A stretch of DNA of 17,126 nucleotides from an uncultured Planctomycetales bacterium (lineage in GTDB: Bacteria; Planctomycetota; Planctomycetia; Pirellulales; Thermoguttaceae), in assembly GCA_937889015.1 (NCBI GenBank), contig CALARR010000246.1:1-17126 (forward strand), in the 5' to 3' direction. The position numbers were made by a program, and so were the translations under genes. The notes beneath the pieces were generated by a model that saw nothing but the letters and a program-made list of their open reading frames with translations, was not told where the DNA came from and did no database searches. Numbering within the stretch: the first letter of the stretch is position 1; the number at the start of each line of letters is the position of its first letter. This document shows, in pieces, positions 1 to 6,436 of the stretch.

Positions 1-2
1 AC

Positions 3-404
3 CTGTTGGACGACACCATCGACGACGTCCACGGCCCCGAACAGCCGAGCCAGCAAGCGGCCGACAACGCCGCCGTACAGGCCGCCCAGCCATCGACCCA
101 ACCGGCCGCCGATCGCTCCGCGCACGCCGCCGATCGCTCCGCGCACGCCGCCGAGCCGGCCCAGGACCGCGCCGAGCCGTCGACTCCGTCAGGCCGGCCC
201 TCCGCCAATCGTGCCGAGCAGCGCGCCAAGCCAACCCAGCCGGCCCCAGCGTCCGACGACCTCGACGAGGACCGCGAGGACGACGAAGATGACGAGTCCC
301 AGTCGCAGTGCGACTCGGACGAGGACTACGGCTGGTTCGACGACCCGGACCCCTGCGAGCAGTCCGACGACTTCGAACGCTTCCTCGCCCCCCAATCGCC
401 CTGA
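3..404 (+). CDS. C-terminal part of an unidentified low-complexity, acidic-tailed protein (5' end outside window)
   Basis: The reading frame is open to the left edge of the window, so this is the end of a longer gene. A TTG at position 6 could be a start, but no ribosome site can be judged. The first 75 or so residues are rich in Ala, Pro, Gln and Ser and include a duplicated DRSAHAA unit. Residues 85-125 are strongly acidic (runs of D and E), followed by DYGWFDDPDP and a terminal FERFLAPQSP. The composition predicts a disordered tail. No domain is recognisable and I assign no function. The gene points towards the minus-strand cluster and is separated from it by a repeat-filled 560-bp gap, so it is probably unrelated to the sugar genes. 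The opposite-strand ORF here is much less plausible. Confidence 0.55.
   Translation: MLDDTIDDVHGPEQPSQQAADNAAVQAAQPSTQPAADRSAHAADRSAHAAEPAQDRAEPSTPSGRPSANRAEQRAKPTQPAPASDDLDEDREDDEDDESQSQCDSDEDYGWFDDPDPCEQSDDFERFLAPQSP
105..146 (+). repeat. 21-bp tandem duplication inside the acidic-tail gene
   Basis: The unit gccgccgatcgctccgcgca+c occurs twice without mismatch at 105-125 and 126-146. It is a multiple of three, so it keeps the frame and duplicates the peptide AADRSAH. A third, degraded continuation (gccgccgag) follows. This is consistent with slippage growth in a disordered region. Confidence 0.85.
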
Positions 405-415
405 GCGATGGCCAA

Positions 416-433
416 GGCACAGAGGCACAGAGG
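416..433. repeat. Octamer repeat GGCACAGA x2
   Basis: GGCACAGA is repeated at 416-423 and 424-431 and followed by GG. It lies just after the stop codon of the first gene and opens the repeat-rich intergenic region. It resembles the GGCACAGA-type simple repeats seen between genes in many environmental bacterial genomes (recollection, not checked). Confidence 0.6.
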
Positions 434-443
434 GTCAGATCGT

Positions 444-465
444 GTAGGTTATGCTTCAGCATAAC
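444..465 (+). repeat. REP-like element 1: GTAG head plus 8-bp hairpin
   Basis: GTAG at 444-447 is followed at once by a perfect inverted repeat: gttatgct (448-455), a 2-nt loop, and agcataac (458-465). REP elements mobilised by RAYT-type Y1 transposases classically carry a 5' GTAG tetranucleotide next to an imperfect palindrome, which is the architecture seen here. It could also act as a bidirectional terminator between the converging genes. Confidence 0.55.
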
Positions 466-475
466 GCTCTCAGCC

Positions 476-501
476 GTAGGTCAGGCACCCCGTGCCTGAC
501 C
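476..501 (+). repeat. REP-like element 2: GTAG head plus 10-bp hairpin
   Basis: GTAG at 476-479 leads into a perfect inverted repeat ggtcaggcac (479-488), loop ccc, gtgcctgacc (492-501). It has the same head-then-stem layout as the elements at 444 and 550 but a different stem sequence. The stem is GC-rich and would be very stable. Confidence 0.6.
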
Positions 502-546
502 AGCTTTCAGCTTTCAGCTCTCAGCTTTCAGCCTTCAGCCTTCAGC
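501..546. repeat. Heptamer array 1, unit CAGCTTT
   Basis: Six consecutive 7-bp units: CAGCTTT, CAGCTTT, CAGCTCT, CAGCTTT, CAGCCTT, CAGCCTT, then a partial CAGC. The phase is perfect and only single pyrimidine changes occur. The array starts at the last base of REP-like hairpin 2. No open coding role is likely because the period is not a multiple of three only by chance and no ribosome site precedes it. Confidence 0.85.
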
Positions 547-549
547 CGT

Positions 550-580
550 GTAGGGCGCGCCGAGCGCAGCGAGGCCCGCC
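550..580 (+). repeat. REP-like element 3: GTAG head plus imperfect 8-bp hairpin
   Basis: GTAG at 550-553 is followed directly by ggcgcgcc (554-561), an 11-nt spacer containing gagcgcagcga, and ggcccgcc (573-580). One mismatch interrupts the 8-bp stem. It is the third GTAG-plus-palindrome within 140 bp, which makes coincidence less likely than for any one alone. Confidence 0.5.
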
Positions 581-600
581 GCACTCAGCTTCTCGACGCA

Positions 601-632
601 TCTGCGTTCATCCGCGTCCATCTGCGGTTCCA
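601..632. repeat. Decamer repeat TC(T/C)GCGT(T/C)CA
   Basis: tctgcgttca (601-610), tccgcgtcca (611-620) and tctgcggttcca (621-632) are three variants of one unit. The end of this block, gcggttccattc, recurs exactly at 690-701, so the block itself was duplicated around heptamer array 2. Confidence 0.65.
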
Positions 633-634
633 TT

Positions 635-676
635 CAGCTTTCGGCTCTCAGCCTTCAGCTCTCCGCTTTCCGCTTT
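635..676. repeat. Heptamer array 2, unit C(A/G/C)GCTTT
   Basis: Six in-phase units at 635-676: CAGCTTT, CGGCTCT, CAGCCTT, CAGCTCT, CCGCTTT, CCGCTTT. The unit drifts from CAGCTTT to CCGCTTT along the array. It is flanked on both sides by the 12-bp direct repeat gcggttccattc (624-635 and 690-701). Confidence 0.8.
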
Positions 677-703
677 TCTTGCCGCATCCGCGGTTCCATT
701 CCT

Positions 704-752
704 CCGCTTTCACCTTTCAGCTTTCGGCTTTCCGGTTTCCGCATTCCGGTTT
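704..752. repeat. Heptamer array 3, unit CCGCTTT and variants
   Basis: Seven in-phase units: CCGCTTT, CACCTTT, CAGCTTT, CGGCTTT, CCGGTTT, CCGCATT, CCGGTTT. It is the same family as arrays 1 and 2 but more diverged, with the same 7-bp phase kept throughout. Confidence 0.75.
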
Positions 753-895
753 CGCCAAACCGCTCACATGGATGCAACAACCCAGCCACAAGAGTTGTAC
801 GGCTTGCGTCCGGTCCATCGCGCCCAACGACTTATGCAAAGGGGCCTTGCGTCGCCCCTCCCGGCCCGAACTCCAAAGCAGCGCCCCGGACCGCG
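753..895. other. Gene-free stretch downstream of the BMC gene
   Basis: I see no gene here. The only structure noted is a weak inverted repeat aggggc (840-845) / gcccct (854-859) with an 8-nt loop and no T run. It could be a poor terminator for the minus-strand cluster that ends at 965. Confidence 0.3.
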
Positions 896-916
896 TTGCA
901 TGTTGCGTGTTGCTAA
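896..916. repeat. Heptamer array 4, unit TTGC(A/G)TG
   Basis: TTGCATG, TTGCGTG, TTGCTAA follow one another in phase. The unit is unrelated to CAGCTTT, yet the period is again exactly 7 bp. Confidence 0.5.
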
Positions 917-927
917 CCGCCGCCGCG

Positions 928-959
928 TTCTCGTCCCTCGCCTCTCGCCCCTCGCCTCT
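928..959. repeat. Heptamer array 5, unit CCCTCGC
   Basis: TTCTCGT, CCCTCGC, CTCTCGC, CCCTCGC and a partial CTCT run in phase up to a few bases before the stop codon of the BMC gene at 965. It is another unit sequence with the same 7-bp period. Confidence 0.65.
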
Positions 960-964
960 ACCCA

Positions 965-1615
965 TCACTTCGGAAGCAACGCCAGGACCGAAGGACTGGG
1001 CCGGGCGATCACGTGCGCCGCGATCAGCTTGCCCAGCCCCTCGACTTGCCCCTTGCCTGCCTCGATCGCCGCACGCACCGAGGCCACGTCCCCCTTCACC
1101 ACGATGGTGACATAGCCTCCGCCCAGCTTTTCCTTGCCAACCACCTCCACGTTCGCCGCCTTGCAGGCCGCGTCGATGGCCTCGAACACGGCCGTGAATC
1201 CTTGGGTCTCGATGAATCCCAGCGCGAAGCTCATATCTTGACTCACGGCTTTCTCCTCGCTCTTGGCCGCCGTGCCCGGCTGGCCTGTCGTCTCGAATTG
1301 CGGATGGAATACGACGTCTTGTTGGATCAGGGGGTTGTACTCGCGCGGCGATTGGATGGCTTGCGCTGCCTGGCCGTCGACCTGCGCGATCACGTGCCCG
1401 ATCGCCGTCGCGCCCATCTGTTCGGCCATTGCCTGCCCCGCCGCCACGGCCGCGCGCACCGCCGCCACCGGTCCCGCGATTTTGGTGCACACGCCGTACA
1501 TATCGTTCAGTTCGCACTGCAGCAGGCGCACGCCGGCCGCCTTCTCCATGGCGTCCAGGGCGGCCATCGACGGCGTCAGTCCGTGCACCTCCAGCAATCC
1601 CAAGGCCTCGCTCAT
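965..1615 (-). CDS. Tandem-domain bacterial microcompartment shell protein (BMC-T)
   Basis: A 216-residue protein with two BMC domains (Pfam BMC fold), residues about 3-88 and 130-215, joined by a 40-residue linker containing NPLIQQDVVF. Proteins of this type form pseudohexameric trimers that tile a protein shell. Domain 2 is canonical: ALGFIETQG at 131-139, the pore loop KLGGGYVT at 163-170, and HVIARP at 201-206. Domain 1 begins EALGLLEVHG but its pore position reads NDMYG (37-41) instead of a small Gly/Ser motif, so the pore should be asymmetric and unlike simple hexamers. Cys34 and Cys43 flank that loop. The start ATG overlaps the stop of the upstream aldolase (ATGA) and has GAGGGG 4 nt before it, so the two are translationally coupled. 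No BMC-P or single-domain BMC-H gene lies in the window, so the remaining shell genes, if any, are elsewhere. The family call is firm. Whether it forms a compartment is inference. Confidence 0.93.
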   Translation of the reverse strand: MSEALGLLEVHGLTPSMAALDAMEKAAGVRLLQCELNDMYGVCTKIAGPVAAVRAAVAAGQAMAEQMGATAIGHVIAQVDGQAAQAIQSPREYNPLIQQDVVFHPQFETTGQPGTAAKSEEKAVSQDMSFALGFIETQGFTAVFEAIDAACKAANVEVVGKEKLGGGYVTIVVKGDVASVRAAIEAGKGQVEGLGKLIAAHVIARPSPSVLALLPK

Positions 1616-2625
1616 ACGGCCCCTCGCTTGCGCAGTTCCTGCACCACGTTGGTCACGATCTGGGCCACGCGGTCGGCCGTCGAGTCGCCCGAGCGCGGTG
1701 CGCAGCCTTCGGCCGGCGGCTGGCTATAGCCGAAGTCGGCCAGGATGCACTGCAGCACGCGCTGCAAGGCCCCGCGGTCGATCTTCTGGCCGGTCGTCAT
1801 CGGCTGGCGGCTGTGCCCCATGCGGAAGCCACGCACCTCGACGGCCGCCCGGAACCCTTCCGGGAAGTCGGCCGAGTAGAGCATCGTGTCGAACAGCTCC
1901 AGCAGCCGGTACTGCAACTGCATGGCCGCGTCGATCTGGCCGGCGCGCGTCAAGTCGTACAACTGGCGCGTCACTTCCGGCGCCACGCCGCTGGTGGCGT
2001 TCGTGCCCCCGTCGGCTCCCACCAGCAACATCGGCACCAGCACGGCTTCCCAACCCGTGAGGAACACGAAGTCCGGCCGCGCAGGCCGCACCGCGGCGAT
2101 CATCCGCATCATCACGGCCACATCGCCCGACGAATCCTTGATCCCCACGATCCGCGGCAGCTCGGCCAGACGCTTGATCGTCGGCACGTCGATCGGGCTG
2201 GCGAACATCGGAATGTTGTACAGCGTCACGTCGATCGGACTGCTCTCGGCGATCTCGCGGAAGTAGGCGTAAACCGACTCCGGACTCAGCCGGTAGTAAA
2301 TCGGCGACACGATCGCCACGGCCCGGGCCCCAAAGCTGGCGTAGGCCTCGCAAGCCTTCAGCGTCTCGCGCACGTTGGCCTCGGCCGCCCCGGCCAGCAC
2401 CGGCACGCGTCCCGCCGCCTGCTGGCACACGATCTGCACGATCCGCTGCCGTTCTTCGGCCGTGAACCGCACGAACTCGCCTGTCGAGCCGTTGGGATAC
2501 AAGCCGTGCACGCCGCGCTCGATGAGCCAATCCACGTACCGCCGCAGCTCGTCCTCGGCGATCCGGCCCTGTTCGTCCAGGGGCACCATGTGCGGAGTGA
2601 ATATACCGTGAATCCTATCAGCCAT
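1612..2625 (-). CDS. DHDPS/NAL-family class I pyruvate aldolase with C-terminal helical extension (aldolase 1)
   Basis: A 337-residue (beta/alpha)8 aldolase of the dihydrodipicolinate synthase/N-acetylneuraminate lyase family. Visible family marks are GSTGEF at 46-51, YNIP with Tyr136, and GIKDSSGD with the Schiff-base Lys163. Such enzymes cleave 2-keto-3-deoxy acids to pyruvate and an aldehyde, or run the reverse. The family's usual length is about 290-310. This protein has an extra tail with a Pro/Gly/Ser-rich linker (about 299-317, containing SQPPAEG) and a final helix with the pattern VAQIVTNVVQEL. That looks like a BMC encapsulation peptide, and the next gene encodes a shell protein overlapping by ATGA. 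The start has GAGGAA 5 nt upstream. Lysine biosynthesis is unlikely given the context. The substrate is unknown; a deoxy-sugar-derived keto acid is my guess. Confidence 0.88.
   Translation of the reverse strand: MADRIHGIFTPHMVPLDEQGRIAEDELRRYVDWLIERGVHGLYPNGSTGEFVRFTAEERQRIVQIVCQQAAGRVPVLAGAAEANVRETLKACEAYASFGARAVAIVSPIYYRLSPESVYAYFREIAESSPIDVTLYNIPMFASPIDVPTIKRLAELPRIVGIKDSSGDVAVMMRMIAAVRPARPDFVFLTGWEAVLVPMLLVGADGGTNATSGVAPEVTRQLYDLTRAGQIDAAMQLQYRLLELFDTMLYSADFPEGFRAAVEVRGFRMGHSRQPMTTGQKIDRGALQRVLQCILADFGYSQPPAEGCAPRSGDSTADRVAQIVTNVVQELRKRGAV
1615..1677 (-). other. Candidate encapsulation peptide at the C-terminus of aldolase 1
   Basis: The last 21 codons encode an amphipathic helix with hydrophobics spaced V..IV..VV..L and charged ends (ADR at the start, RKRGAV at the end). 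It is preceded by a flexible linker rich in P, G and S. Known encapsulation peptides of BMC cargo enzymes are short amphipathic helices at a terminus behind such a linker. The call rests on pattern and on coupling to the BMC-T gene, not on an alignment. Confidence 0.6.
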
Positions 2626-2694
2626 CGTTCTTCCTCAAACCTACAAACAGCCCGCTTGGTAAATCTAGCACAAAACCACGTGCTGCGATGCCGT
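2626..2694 (-). other. Short spacer between mannanase and aldolase 1
   Basis: A 69-bp gap holding the ribosome site GAGGAA (2631-2636) of aldolase 1. A weak 5-bp inverted repeat around agcac..gtgct lies in the middle. I see no convincing promoter, so read-through from the hydrolase genes is the simplest view. Confidence 0.35.
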
Positions 2695-3753
2695 TCACTT
2701 CTTCTCCGGCCCGAACAGATCGCGATTGAGGTCGTCGCGGTTCACCACCAGCGGATCGTTCAGCAGTTGCCGCACGTTCAGATTGGCGTCGAGCCCCCAA
2801 GGACCGGACCAGGAGAGGAAGTAGACCGTGTTGGGCAGCGCAGCCCCAACGCGCTGGGCAAACGGGCCGTAGTCGTAGTTCAACGGGGCTTTGACCTTGG
2901 TCGATCGGCCAGGGCCGTATTCGGCCAGGGCAAACGGCTTGCCGGTCTTGACCTGTTCGTCGTAGGACGGTCGGGCCTTGGCCGGATCGTCGTTGTACAG
3001 GTCGTAACTGACCAGGTCCACATACTCGTCGCCCGGATAGTGGGCCATCGACGCGCTGTTGTAGATCCAGATCAGGTTGTGGAGCTTGCGTTGGACTGTG
3101 AGGTACTCGAACAGGCTGCGCCACACTTTGCGGAAGGTCTCGGCGTCCTGGGCGCCCCACCAGAACCAGCCCCCGTTGATTTCGTGAAAGGGCCGATACA
3201 GGACCACGATCTCCGCGCGCTGCAGATCCTCGAGCCCATCGCCGATCATGGCCAACTGCCGCTGGTAGAAGGCGCCGGCCGAAGTGGTCGGGTCGAGCAG
3301 GTCGGCCAGAGCGCCGGCCTTGCTCCAGGAGTTGCTGCCCGTCCACGGATTGGTCATGTGATGGTTCACCGTGACCAGGCCGCCCGCCTTCCATTGCTCC
3401 TTGAGCAGCGGATTGACAATCTGCCACCGGGGCGGATTCTGCTCTTCAAACGGCGCCCGCTTGAGGCCCTTGGGCGGATAGTAGTCCACGCCCACCAGCG
3501 CCACCCACTGGCCCGACTCGGCATGGATCTTCTCCACCGTGGCCAGCGTGACCGTGGGATGGCCGCTGACGAACTGACCACTCAGAAGCTTCTTCTCCTT
3601 CTTCTGCGGCAGCGAGGCCAGGTAGTTGAGCACCTTGCGCGTCAAGGCCGACGCCTGCCGATCGGCCGGAACCGCGTCGGCCGCCGCGACGCACATCGCG
3701 GTCCCCAGAAACAAGGCGAATGCAAGACACAAACGACCAACGTACAGCGGCAT
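2695..3753 (-). CDS. Secreted GH26-like beta-mannanase
   Basis: A 352-residue protein with a Sec signal peptide (about residues 1-25: basic start, LAFALFLGTAM core, AAA cleavage region). The mature part matches glycoside hydrolase family 26, clan GH-A, which mostly contains endo-1,4-beta-mannanases. Diagnostic stretches are LLSGQ at 56-60, RPFHEINGGWFWWG at 187-200 with the proposed acid/base Glu191, and ALAEYG at 275-280 with the proposed nucleophile Glu278. His131-His132 and Trp196-Trp199 fit the substrate cleft. It is single-domain with no carbohydrate-binding module. GGGAG precedes the ATG by 6 nt. It follows three other exported carbohydrate-active proteins, suggesting attack on one complex polysaccharide. 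Some GH26 enzymes have other beta-glycan specificities, so mannan is probable but not certain. Confidence 0.88.
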   Translation of the reverse strand: MPLYVGRLCLAFALFLGTAMCVAAADAVPADRQASALTRKVLNYLASLPQKKEKKLLSGQFVSGHPTVTLATVEKIHAESGQWVALVGVDYYPPKGLKRAPFEEQNPPRWQIVNPLLKEQWKAGGLVTVNHHMTNPWTGSNSWSKAGALADLLDPTTSAGAFYQRQLAMIGDGLEDLQRAEIVVLYRPFHEINGGWFWWGAQDAETFRKVWRSLFEYLTVQRKLHNLIWIYNSASMAHYPGDEYVDLVSYDLYNDDPAKARPSYDEQVKTGKPFALAEYGPGRSTKVKAPLNYDYGPFAQRVGAALPNTVYFLSWSGPWGLDANLNVRQLLNDPLVVNRDDLNRDLFGPEKK

Positions 3754-3811
3754 GGAGGACTCCCGCGGAGGGCAAGGTTAGGACAGCAGCGACGGCCGCG
3801 GCGCATCTCGC
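3754..3811 (-). other. Spacer between DUF6259-like gene and mannanase
   Basis: This 58-bp gap contains the GGGAG ribosome site of the mannanase and nothing else that I recognise. The short distance supports co-transcription. Confidence 0.4.
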
Positions 3812-6400
3812 CTACGGCACCAACCGCACCTCGAACGGACCGAGTTCCACGGGTTGGGCGCGGCCTTTCCAGGTGAGTTTGACACGTTGCGGCTTCGCTG
3901 TCCAGTTGGCCAACACCACGGCTTGGGACCCGTCGGGGGCCTCGAAGGCGTTGTGCAGCACCGGCGCCAGGTTCCGGCCGCCGGCTGCGATCGGCTCGCC
4001 CGTCTCCAGCCGCGGCGGATGCAGCATCTTGCCCAACAGCAGGTAGGGCAGCCCCGCCCCCTGGTACAGCGTGATCCACTGCCGCATGAACTCGTGGTCC
4101 ACCGGCAACGCCGGGCGTTGGACCTCGGCCGCCGGGCCGCCGGCCGTCTGGCCGCCGGCCAGCACCTCTTCCAGCTTCACATCGTCCAGCCACACCGTCC
4201 CCTCGCCGCCCAACAGCAGCATCACGCGCAGCGCGGTGGTGCCCTCGGGCATCACAAAATCGACCCGGCCTTGGGTCCATTCCTTCTGATCGGCAGGGTA
4301 GGGGATGGTCCAGGTCTCCAGCGCGCTCATGCCGGGCGCAAGGGCCTTGATTACCAGGCCGTTCGGCTTGGCAATCTGGCTGCTGCGCATCCACGCGCTG
4401 AGGCGGTACGTCCGGCCCGGTCGGAAACCCTCCCAGACTTCATAGTTCTGAGCGGCCATCGCGTGCCCCTTGGGGTCGTGATTGAAGAGCTTGAGGCACG
4501 CGCGCCCGCTGTGCGGCCGATCCTTATCGATCTGCGTGTCGCCGCTGCACAAGGGGCCGCCGGGAAAAAGCATCGTGCGCGGGAATTCGACGGGGCCTTC
4601 GTCATACGATTGCTCGAATCCGCCGTCAGCGATCATTGGGCCCGGCCCCAGTCCCAGGCGCGCCGCCAGGTGTGGAATCTGGCCGTGGACCAGGCACCAG
4701 GCCAACGCCCAGGGATCGTGGCCGGTCTGCGAGCGATTGCTCTGGAACAAAGTGGGGATGTACTCGTGGTACAGATAGGCGAAGACCGAGGCCGGCTCGT
4801 CCCCCTGCCAGATCAAGTCGCAGTCGCGATAGTCCTGGATGCCGATCTCCTGCATGTACCACTCGTTGGGCTGCTCGAATCCGACCACCGTGCTCGGCTC
4901 GACCTCCCGGCACAGACGCACCATGCTCTGCAGTTGCTGGTGGAACGCCTGCGACGACCACAGCCCGGGCCCAGGCTCATGCGCATGGCAGTGGCTGTAG
5001 CAGGCGGGCGAGTCGCCGCCCACCGCCTGGTCGATCTGAATCAGCTCCGCCCCGTGCTGGGCGCATTCCACGGCCGACTGGTTCAGCCAGTCGATGGTCC
5101 AGGGATCGCCCGGACACATCACGCACTGCTGCCCGCCGCGCAGCCACCAGCAATCGCGAATGAGGATTCTCCCTGCCCGATCGACGATCATGTGGCCCGC
5201 AATCGAGTCCAACTGCTTGCGATTGTCCCACAAGTAGTCCCCGTCGGGCCGCTTGCCATAGGCGAGGCTGAAGTTATAGCCCGAGGGCCACAGGAACGTG
5301 TGCGCGCCGATCTCGCGCCCCACTTGGACCAGGCGCTGGAACTGCTTGTCGGAGGGATAGGCGGGGAAATACTGCGGCCCCACCCACTTGCCCACCTTCT
5401 CCCAGCCCCAGTAGGCCGTGATCAAAGGCGACTTCGCGGCAAACTCCTTCTGCCAATAGTCACGATACCAGGCCTCGATCGTTTCCGGCCGGGAGAGCCA
5501 CGCGCGCGTAAACCGCACCATGGCGGCTCCCTGCTTCAGCCAGCCGGGCAGATCGTCGCGCTGCGCAAAGGTCTTGGTACACCACGACTGCCGCACGGCC
5601 CAGGCCTTGTACAGATCGGCGGCGTCGCGCCAGTCGGTCGGCCGATCGGGCTCAAGGCTGGCGAAGCCCCCGAGCACCACGTCGTAGGGCAGAACGAACC
5701 GCTGCCGTTGGAAGCTGGGATGCGTCCATCGCCATTGGAGCCCTTCGGCATTGCGCTGCAAGACGAGGGTCTTCCGGTAGCCGCGCCCGTCGCGCGTCGC
5801 CGTGTACACTCCGCCGGCGTCGTCATAGCAGCAGGCAAATCCGGCCCCCAGGCTGCGCGGTTGGGCGAACGCTCGCATCTGGCCTTCCTTCCAGGTGGAA
5901 AGCGGATAGATGCCCCCCCTGGTAGCGCCGGTCACCACGGTGCCATTGCCGCCGGCGGTCAGCGGCGTCCCGACCGTCATGATGGGATAGGACACCGATT
6001 CCAGGACCATGCCCGGCGGCAAGACCGTTTCCAGCCCAAAATGGACCATCTCGTCGTCGCCGGCCGTGACCGTGCACGTCACCTCGATCGGTTGGCCTTC
6101 GAATCCCTTGAACGTGATCGCCACGCCGTGCGGCACATGCGCGGTCCGCACCTCCTTAGCCTGTAGTGCGTGATAGGTCGTGGCCATCGGCTTCGCATAG
6201 TCTCCGTCGGAGACATCGAGCCGGAACAGGGGCGTCTTGTCCGCCGCGCGGAACAACTCGCGTCCGGCCTTCTTGTCGACCATCGAGGTGATGCACCCCC
6301 GAGGACTGAAGCCGACAGATAGCCTCGGGGTCTCGACGACCGCAGGCTGGATGACGTCCGCGCCGAGCAGGGCGCCCAAAATCAACGTACAAACGAACAT
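3812..6400 (-). CDS. Large secreted glycosidase-like protein, DUF6259-like, with an inserted carbohydrate-binding domain
   Basis: An 862-residue protein starting with a short hydrophobic segment (MFVCTLILGALLGA) that reads as a signal peptide. Residues about 20-270 look like a beta-sandwich N-domain. Residues 285-585 look like a TIM barrel, with AYWGWEKVG, a Trp-rich region, and LIQIDQAVGGDSPACYSHC near 450-470, where the Asp could be catalytic. This resembles the DUF6259 family of putative glycoside hydrolases (recognition by pattern). Residues about 590-750 start PMIADGGFEQ and end WLDDVKLEEV, the hallmarks of a CBM4/9-type jelly roll. After it the catalytic part seems to resume (FMRQWITLYQGAGLPYLLLG) and a C-terminal beta domain ends the protein. 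The ribosome site is only a weak GAGG. The true substrate is unknown. It sits 36 bp behind the GH106-like gene. Confidence 0.7.
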   Translation of the reverse strand: MFVCTLILGALLGADVIQPAVVETPRLSVGFSPRGCITSMVDKKAGRELFRAADKTPLFRLDVSDGDYAKPMATTYHALQAKEVRTAHVPHGVAITFKGFEGQPIEVTCTVTAGDDEMVHFGLETVLPPGMVLESVSYPIMTVGTPLTAGGNGTVVTGATRGGIYPLSTWKEGQMRAFAQPRSLGAGFACCYDDAGGVYTATRDGRGYRKTLVLQRNAEGLQWRWTHPSFQRQRFVLPYDVVLGGFASLEPDRPTDWRDAADLYKAWAVRQSWCTKTFAQRDDLPGWLKQGAAMVRFTRAWLSRPETIEAWYRDYWQKEFAAKSPLITAYWGWEKVGKWVGPQYFPAYPSDKQFQRLVQVGREIGAHTFLWPSGYNFSLAYGKRPDGDYLWDNRKQLDSIAGHMIVDRAGRILIRDCWWLRGGQQCVMCPGDPWTIDWLNQSAVECAQHGAELIQIDQAVGGDSPACYSHCHAHEPGPGLWSSQAFHQQLQSMVRLCREVEPSTVVGFEQPNEWYMQEIGIQDYRDCDLIWQGDEPASVFAYLYHEYIPTLFQSNRSQTGHDPWALAWCLVHGQIPHLAARLGLGPGPMIADGGFEQSYDEGPVEFPRTMLFPGGPLCSGDTQIDKDRPHSGRACLKLFNHDPKGHAMAAQNYEVWEGFRPGRTYRLSAWMRSSQIAKPNGLVIKALAPGMSALETWTIPYPADQKEWTQGRVDFVMPEGTTALRVMLLLGGEGTVWLDDVKLEEVLAGGQTAGGPAAEVQRPALPVDHEFMRQWITLYQGAGLPYLLLGKMLHPPRLETGEPIAAGGRNLAPVLHNAFEAPDGSQAVVLANWTAKPQRVKLTWKGRAQPVELGPFEVRLVP

Positions 6401-6436
6401 GGCAACCTCGGTTCAAAGGAAATCAAGACTGTGACT

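Noticed and set aside
501..752. Possible CRISPR array
   Set aside because: The repeats are 7 bp with no spacers, and no cas gene is nearby.
840..859. Intrinsic terminator for the minus-strand cluster
   Set aside because: The 6-bp stem has an 8-nt loop and no following T run, so it is only mentioned in the gap description.
451..1115. Two plus-strand open frames of about 210 codons in the repeat-rich gap
   Set aside because: They translate the heptamer arrays into Ser/Phe/Pro/Ala repeats and overlap the BMC gene. No ribosome site or domain.
965..1615. Part of a propanediol or ethanolamine utilisation compartment
   Set aside because: No diol dehydratase, ammonia lyase, PduP/EutE or other pdu/eut-type gene is in the window.
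1612..2625. Lysine-biosynthesis dihydrodipicolinate synthase
   Set aside because: The coupling to a BMC shell gene and hydrolases, and the extra tail, argue for a catabolic aldolase.
1429..3876. Plus-strand open frame of 815 codons opposite aldolase 1 and the mannanase
   Set aside because: It is the mirror of G/C-rich third positions in the minus-strand genes. Its translation is Arg/His/Gln-rich with no domain, while the minus strand shows clear catalytic motifs.
3854..6166. Plus-strand open frame of 770 codons opposite the DUF6259-like gene
   Set aside because: Same reason: shadow composition, no recognisable motif, and it overlaps a gene with a signal peptide and domain structure.
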